Below, one piece after another: positions 27,968 to 30,878 of a DNA stretch of 30,878 bases (position 1 is its first letter; the number at the start of each line of letters is the position of its first letter). The notes under the pieces are model-generated. The model saw only the letters and a list, made by a program, of their open reading frames with translations. It ran no database searches and was not told the DNA's origin. Source of the DNA: an uncultured Clostridia bacterium (GTDB taxonomy: Bacteria > Bacillota > Clostridia > Monoglobales > Monoglobaceae); NCBI GenBank assembly GCA_934463175.1, contig CAKSIW010000023.1:1-30878 (forward strand). The letters run 5' to 3'. Position numbers and translations under genes: made by a program.

Positions 27968-28891
27968 TTATTCCGCGTCCGTCAGCACGCCCTTTACGCT
28001 TGCCGCAAGACCTGCAATACCCTGAATTTCGGACGGAACAATGATTTTTGTTGCCTTTCCGTCTGCCGCTTTTTCAAACGCTTCAAGGCTCTTTATTTTA
28101 AGCACGCCGTCGCTCGGAGCCGCCTCGTTCAGCATTTTTATTCCTGCCGCCGTTGCCTCCTGAACGCTCAGAATCGCCTTTGCTTCACCCTCGGCAATGC
28201 GTATTGCTGATTCCTTTTCCGCCTCTGCTTTCAGAATCTGAGATTCCTTTTCCGCCTCCGCTTTCAGAATTGCGGCAGCCTTCTCACCCTCCGCAACCAG
28301 AATTGCGGATTTCTTCTCACCCTCAGCACGCAGAATTGCCTCGCGGCGTTCGCGCTCAGCCTTCATCTGCTTTTCCATCGCCTCGCGTATTCCTGCCGGC
28401 GGAATGATGTTTTTCAGCTCAACGCGGTTAACCTTTATGCCCCACGGGTCGGTTGCCTCATCAAGAATTGAGCGCATTTTTGTATTTATAATATCGCGTG
28501 AGGTCAAGCTTTCATCAAGCTCCATATCACCGATGATGTTTCTGAGCGTTGTCGCGGTCAGATTTTCAATTGCCGACATCGGAAGCTCAACACCGTATGC
28601 AAAAAGCTTCGGGTCGGTTATCTGAAAATATACAACCGTGTCAATCTGCATTGTGACGTTATCCTTTGTGATGACGGGCTGCGGCGGAAAGTCAACCACC
28701 TGCTCCTTCAGAGTGACGCGCTTTGCCACCCTGTCAATGAAAGGTATTTTGACATGAAGACCCACGCCCCATGTTCCGCTGTATGCGCCCAGTCTTTCAA
28801 TGACATATGCGTGTGCCTGCGGCACAACCTTTATGTTTGCAATCACTGCAACAATTATTATTGCAATCAAAAAAATAATAAAAGGACCCAT
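27968..28891 (-). CDS. SPFH/band-7 (stomatin/QmcA-like) membrane protein
   Basis: 307 residues from ATG 28891. An N-terminal membrane hairpin or anchor (MGPFIIFLIAIIIVAVIANI) is followed by the SPFH domain (about 22-190; IERLGAYSGTWGVGLHVKIPFID, TLKEQVVDFPPQPVITKDNV) and a coiled-coil with near-repeats of about 11 residues (AEGEKKSAILV, AEGEKAAAILK, AEAEKESQILK, AEAEKESAIRI). The family scaffolds large membrane rings and functional microdomains. A 40-residue in-frame extension upstream (to 29011) lacks an SD and is rejected; AAGGAGAGA lies 5 bases before 28891. nfeD upstream is the classic partner, but here 229 bases of repeat-bearing DNA separate them. The promoter is uncertain. Confidence 0.94.
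   Translation of the reverse strand: MGPFIIFLIAIIIVAVIANIKVVPQAHAYVIERLGAYSGTWGVGLHVKIPFIDRVAKRVTLKEQVVDFPPQPVITKDNVTMQIDTVVYFQITDPKLFAYGVELPMSAIENLTATTLRNIIGDMELDESLTSRDIINTKMRSILDEATDPWGIKVNRVELKNIIPPAGIREAMEKQMKAERERREAILRAEGEKKSAILVAEGEKAAAILKAEAEKESQILKAEAEKESAIRIAEGEAKAILSVQEATAAGIKMLNEAAPSDGVLKIKSLEAFEKAADGKATKIIVPSEIQGIAGLAASVKGVLTDAE
28209..28274 (-). repeat. 33-bp tandem repeat inside the SPFH gene
   Basis: Two near-identical 33-base units begin at 28209 and 28242 (each starts GATTCCTTTTCCGCCTCYGC). They encode the 11-residue AEAEKES units of the coiled coil; more diverged units continue to about 28340. Confidence 0.8.
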
Positions 28892-28925
28892 AATAATCTC
28901 TCCTTGTCTTGTATTTTTATAGGTA

Positions 28926-28950
28926 ATTGTAAAATTGTCAATTTTACAAT
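28926..28950. repeat. Perfect 25-bp palindrome upstream of the SPFH gene
   Basis: ATTGTAAAATTG (28926-28937), one central base, CAATTTTACAAT (28939-28950). It includes a TTGACA hexamer on the minus strand, 14 bases from TATAAA, so it might be an operator over a promoter with poor spacing. Confidence 0.6.
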
Positions 28951-28960
28951 ACAGTTTGAA

Positions 28961-29067
28961 ATTAGGAGTGTGGAGTGTGGAGTTTATGACGAAAATCCTC
29001 CGGATTTTCATTAATTATATCGATTTCAACCGGCAACTTCACTCTTCAAACTTCACTCTTCATTTAA
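28961..29067. repeat. Palindromic intergenic repeat element (MITE/REP-like)
   Basis: About 105 bp of non-coding DNA between nfeD and the SPFH gene. The left end is a 7-base tandem (GGAGTGT, GGAGTGT, GGAGTT; 28965-28984). The right end is a 14-base tandem (ACTTCACTCTTCAA and a second copy; 29036-29062). As RNA, GGAGUGUGGAGUU (28972-28984) pairs with 29035-29047 at 12 of 13 positions counting G-U. An inner perfect hairpin GAAAATCC/GGATTTTC (28991-29009) sits in between. No ORF. Resembles short dispersed repeats of Clostridial genomes; a second copy is not present in this window. Confidence 0.6.
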
Positions 29068-29120
29068 ATTTTACAATCATCTATTGTATTTCTATTCAAA
29101 CGGCTTTAACAAATCCGCAC

Positions 29121-29552
29121 TCATTTTTCACGCACAACGGCGCGGACACCCTCCAGTGCGCTGACCGTCACACATTTTCCGCTTTCAATCGGCTCGCCAG
29201 TCTCCGACTTTGCCGACCATATCTGTCCCATAACCTTGACCTGCCCGACAGCCCCAACAGGGTCAATGCGTTCGGTCACAATGCCCTCCGCACCGATTAT
29301 CCTGTCTGCATTTGTTGACACCGCCTTGCGTCTGACGAATTTGCGTGCCAGCGGTCTTGTGAGAACAAGCAAAATTCCCGACACAACAACAAAAACCGCT
29401 CCCTGAACGCCCTCGCCCGCGCCGAACGCCGCAGTGAATGCCGCAACAACCGCCGCAGCGGCAGGCCAGATTGTGACGAGACTGACAGTGCAAGACTCAA
29501 TCACGCCGAGAACCACCGCAAGCAAAAGCCAAAACGCTGTCTGTTCATTCAT
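29121..29552 (-). CDS. nfeD: NfeD-family membrane protein
   Basis: 143 residues from ATG 29552. Membrane segments cover about 5-75 (FWLLLAVVLGVIESCTVSLV, WPAAAAVVAAFTAAF, VFVVVSGILLVLTRPLA), followed by a C-terminal OB-fold domain (about 90-143; IGAEGIVTERIDPVGAVGQVKVMGQIWSA split by loops). It is the short form without protease domain. NfeD proteins pair with SPFH proteins in membrane microdomain quality control; the SPFH gene is next downstream on the same strand. A 15-residue in-frame extension upstream is rejected because GAGGAGG lies 8 bases before 29552. Confidence 0.9.
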   Translation of the reverse strand: MNEQTAFWLLLAVVLGVIESCTVSLVTIWPAAAAVVAAFTAAFGAGEGVQGAVFVVVSGILLVLTRPLARKFVRRKAVSTNADRIIGAEGIVTERIDPVGAVGQVKVMGQIWSAKSETGEPIESGKCVTVSALEGVRAVVREK

Positions 29553-29643
29553 AAGCTCCGCCTCCTCAAACACAAAAATCACAAAGGACTGCCGCATAAG
29601 AACAAGCCTGCGGCAAAATTCTTAATGTGACAGCCCCGACCGA

Positions 29644-30099
29644 CTAATATGCCCGTTTGTAACCACCGCTGCGCTTACCCTCGGTGTTCCGTTTCAGATC
29701 CTGAATTTTCTCATCGCTGTCCTGCTTGAACTTCAAGAGCTTATCTTCAAACGACATCTCTTCCATATCGCGACGTCTGCCCGAAAATTCAAAAACCTCG
29801 GGAGGATTGTTTCCCAAACCTCCGCGGCGCGGACGCGGCTCATGATTTCTCTTTTTCTTCGCCTCATCATTCACGCGCTTAATCGACAGGCTGATTTTCC
29901 CCTTTTCATCAACCGACATAACCTTAACCTTGACGCTCTGCCCGATTGTCAGGTGCTTGCTTATGTCCTCAACATATTCTGAAGAAACCTCCGAAATGTG
30001 AACAAGTCCGGTTTTTCCGCCTTCAAGCTCAACAAATGCTCCGAACGGCGCAATGCCGCTGACTTTTCCGCGAATTACGCTTCCTTCCTCAATCTGCAT
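29644..30099 (-). CDS. yabR: S1-domain RNA-binding protein, YabR-like
   Basis: 151 residues. An S1 domain (about 1-75; VIRGKVSGIAPFGAFVELEGGKTGLVHIS) is followed by a basic, arginine-rich stretch (about 80-95; KKKRNHEPRPRRGG) and an acidic helical end (about 110-150). It binds RNA or ribosomes. Position directly downstream of divIC matches B. subtilis yabP-yabQ-divIC-yabR, which fixes the assignment. ATG 30099 follows GGAGGA. The 46 bases between it and nfeD's extended frame contain GCCGCA and TGCGGC arms that could form a hairpin, but without a T run. Confidence 0.92.
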   Translation of the reverse strand: MQIEEGSVIRGKVSGIAPFGAFVELEGGKTGLVHISEVSSEYVEDISKHLTIGQSVKVKVMSVDEKGKISLSIKRVNDEAKKKRNHEPRPRRGGLGNNPPEVFEFSGRRRDMEEMSFEDKLLKFKQDSDEKIQDLKRNTEGKRSGGYKRAY

Positions 30100-30174
30100 A
30101 ACCTAAAATATCCTCCTCGACCCGAAACGGGCTTTGTATGTTAATGTGCCTTTTCAAGGCTTTTTTCTCGTGTG

Positions 30175-30486
30175 TTATTCGCTTCTTGTCGCGTCAACGA
30201 AAACGCGCTCGTTTGCCTTCACCATGCCAAGCTTTTCGCGTGCCATACGCTCAAGATACTCATCTGTGCCTGCTTTTTCAAGCTCTTCCTCAAGCTTCTG
30301 CTTTTCAAGACCTGCTTCCGCAATCTTTGTTTTATATTCCTCAGAAACAGCATTGCACTTTGAAAGCGAAACCTGCTGCTTGACAAACACAAAAACAACA
30401 TATGCACACACAAACAAGAGGCAGAAAACCTTAATCAGCCTCTTTGCGGAAACCTTTTTTCTTTTTTCAGCAGTCTTTCCTGTCAC
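30175..30486 (-). CDS. divIC: DivIC/FtsB-like septum formation initiator
   Basis: 103 residues from GTG 30486. Basic N-terminus, one membrane helix (about 17-37; VFCLLFVCAYVVFVFV) and a coiled coil (about 40-75) ending in the DivIC box YLERMAREKLGMVKANERVF. It works with FtsL and DivIB (FtsQ) in the divisome, activating septal peptidoglycan synthesis. An ORF extension to 30582 carries no SD, whereas AAGGTGGAG lies 5 bases upstream of the GTG, so GTG is taken as the start. It has its own consensus promoter at 30597-30625, between yabQ and divIC, giving a leader of about 100 bases. Confidence 0.92.
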   Translation of the reverse strand: MTGKTAEKRKKVSAKRLIKVFCLLFVCAYVVFVFVKQQVSLSKCNAVSEEYKTKIAEAGLEKQKLEEELEKAGTDEYLERMAREKLGMVKANERVFVDATRSE

Positions 30487-30596
30487 AGCCGCTCCACCTT
30501 CATCAAGACGCACAGCGCCGTTATTCGATTTGCAGACGCACCGCACCGACCGAAAATGTCCGCACGTCTCACTTCCGTACACAAATCAACATAATA

Positions 30597-30625
30597 ATTA
30601 TATCTCAACGCGCATGATTTGTCAA
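30597..30625 (-). promoter_or_regulatory. Consensus sigma-A promoter of divIC-yabR
   Basis: Minus-strand TTGACA (30625-30620), 17 bases, TATAAT (30602-30597); all 12 bases match. It separates vegetative divIC expression from the sporulation gene yabQ upstream. Confidence 0.9.
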
Positions 30626-30632
30626 TAGAAAT

Positions 30633-30878
30633 CTACTTTTTTCCGAACAATCCGCAAAAATTTTTCAGATCAACCCTGAGCCGCACTCTGCTGCGGCTTG
30701 CCGCGTGTCCGATCCTCCTCATTCCGCGACCTGTGTACCACGCGACAACACTGACCGGTTTTTTGAATATCCGAAAAAGCAGCCGAATCGGGAAAAACAC
30801 CGCCTTTGCTGCTGCCGCGGCGGCTTTTCCGAGAAAATATACAGCCGCAACCCCTGCATTCATAAGCCTGTTCCGTGC
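30633..30878 (-). CDS. yabQ: C-terminal part of YabQ-like spore cortex protein (runs off right edge)
   Basis: The frame is open from the right edge to a stop at 30633, giving at least 81 residues (ARNRLMNAGVAAVYFLGKAA onward), so the ATG at 30863 need not be the start. The visible part is a hydrophobic segment rich in Ala and Phe followed by a basic, Arg/Lys-rich tail. YabQ is a polytopic membrane protein needed for spore cortex formation, and its short basic C-terminus fits. The assignment leans on order (yabQ-divIC-yabR as in B. subtilis) more than on motif; it could be another small membrane protein. Confidence 0.6.
   Translation of the reverse strand, partial: ARNRLMNAGVAAVYFLGKAAAAAAKAVFFPIRLLFRIFKKPVSVVAWYTGRGMRRIGHAASRSRVRLRVDLKNFCGLFGKK

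Noticed and set aside
27968..29011. Upstream extension of the SPFH protein to 29011
   Set aside because: It would translate the repeat element and palindrome, has no SD, and would place 40 odd residues before the membrane anchor.
29598..29643. Terminator between yabR and nfeD
   Set aside because: GCCGCA and TGCGGC arms can pair but there is no T run on the minus strand, so read-through is as likely.

Overview
The window reads as chromosome of a spore-forming member of the Clostridia, plausibly a gut Oscillospirales-type Firmicute. This rests on AdhE fermentation genes, a Na+-pumping oxaloacetate decarboxylase, YtvI, DacF and YabQ/DivIC/YabR sporulation and division genes, WalR and AbrB regulators, strong Shine-Dalgarno (SD) sites and many near-consensus TTGACA-17-TATAAT promoters. 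The lineage call is inference. I see no rRNA, tRNA, CRISPR array, prophage or intact insertion sequence.

Layout. 1-113: start of a small HTH protein running off the left edge. 285-4003 (minus strand): adhE and an APH-family kinase gene, driven by a consensus promoter with a Rex-type operator and a long leader that folds into what looks like a structured RNA. 4133-5764 (plus): KduI fused to an N-terminal beta-sandwich-like region, with an internal ribosome binding site at the junction. 5808-15040 (minus): a TetM-like GTPase fused to a Rae1/YacP-type nuclease domain, HtrA, a histidine kinase/response regulator pair, rlmH, walR and a LysM-G5-M23 peptidase gene, preceded by a three-half-site WalR box. 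15186-19140 (plus): Lrp/AsnC regulator, aminotransferase, TatD, then a second Na+-pump beta subunit and a 41-residue gamma-like protein. 19205-19762 (minus): ybaK. 19904-23390 (plus): split oxaloacetate decarboxylase in the order gamma, biotin carrier, beta, alpha. 23403-27153: YtvI-like permease (plus), tandem AbrB protein (minus), DacF (plus), MTA/SAH nucleosidase (plus). 27152-30878 (minus): YebC, an SPFH/NfeD pair separated by a palindromic intergenic repeat, YabR, DivIC and the end of YabQ.

How the genes work together. The fermentation side combines NADH disposal (AdhE, redox-controlled by Rex) with energy conservation from oxaloacetate decarboxylation (Na+ export). The envelope side centres on WalR: a peptidoglycan hydrolase and its likely regulator share one operon, with a WalR-type box in front of it. 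No WalK lies next to walR; the nearest kinase sits downstream with its own response regulator. Translation quality control is represented by the GTPase-nuclease fusion, RlmH, YbaK and YabR.

The strongest candidates for something new are the TetM-like/Rae1-like fusion (5808-8462), the structured adhE leader RNA with a possible long-range pairing ending at the adhE SD (3679-3910), the KduI fusion with an internal start (4133-5764), and the WalR-box-fronted walR operon without walK.
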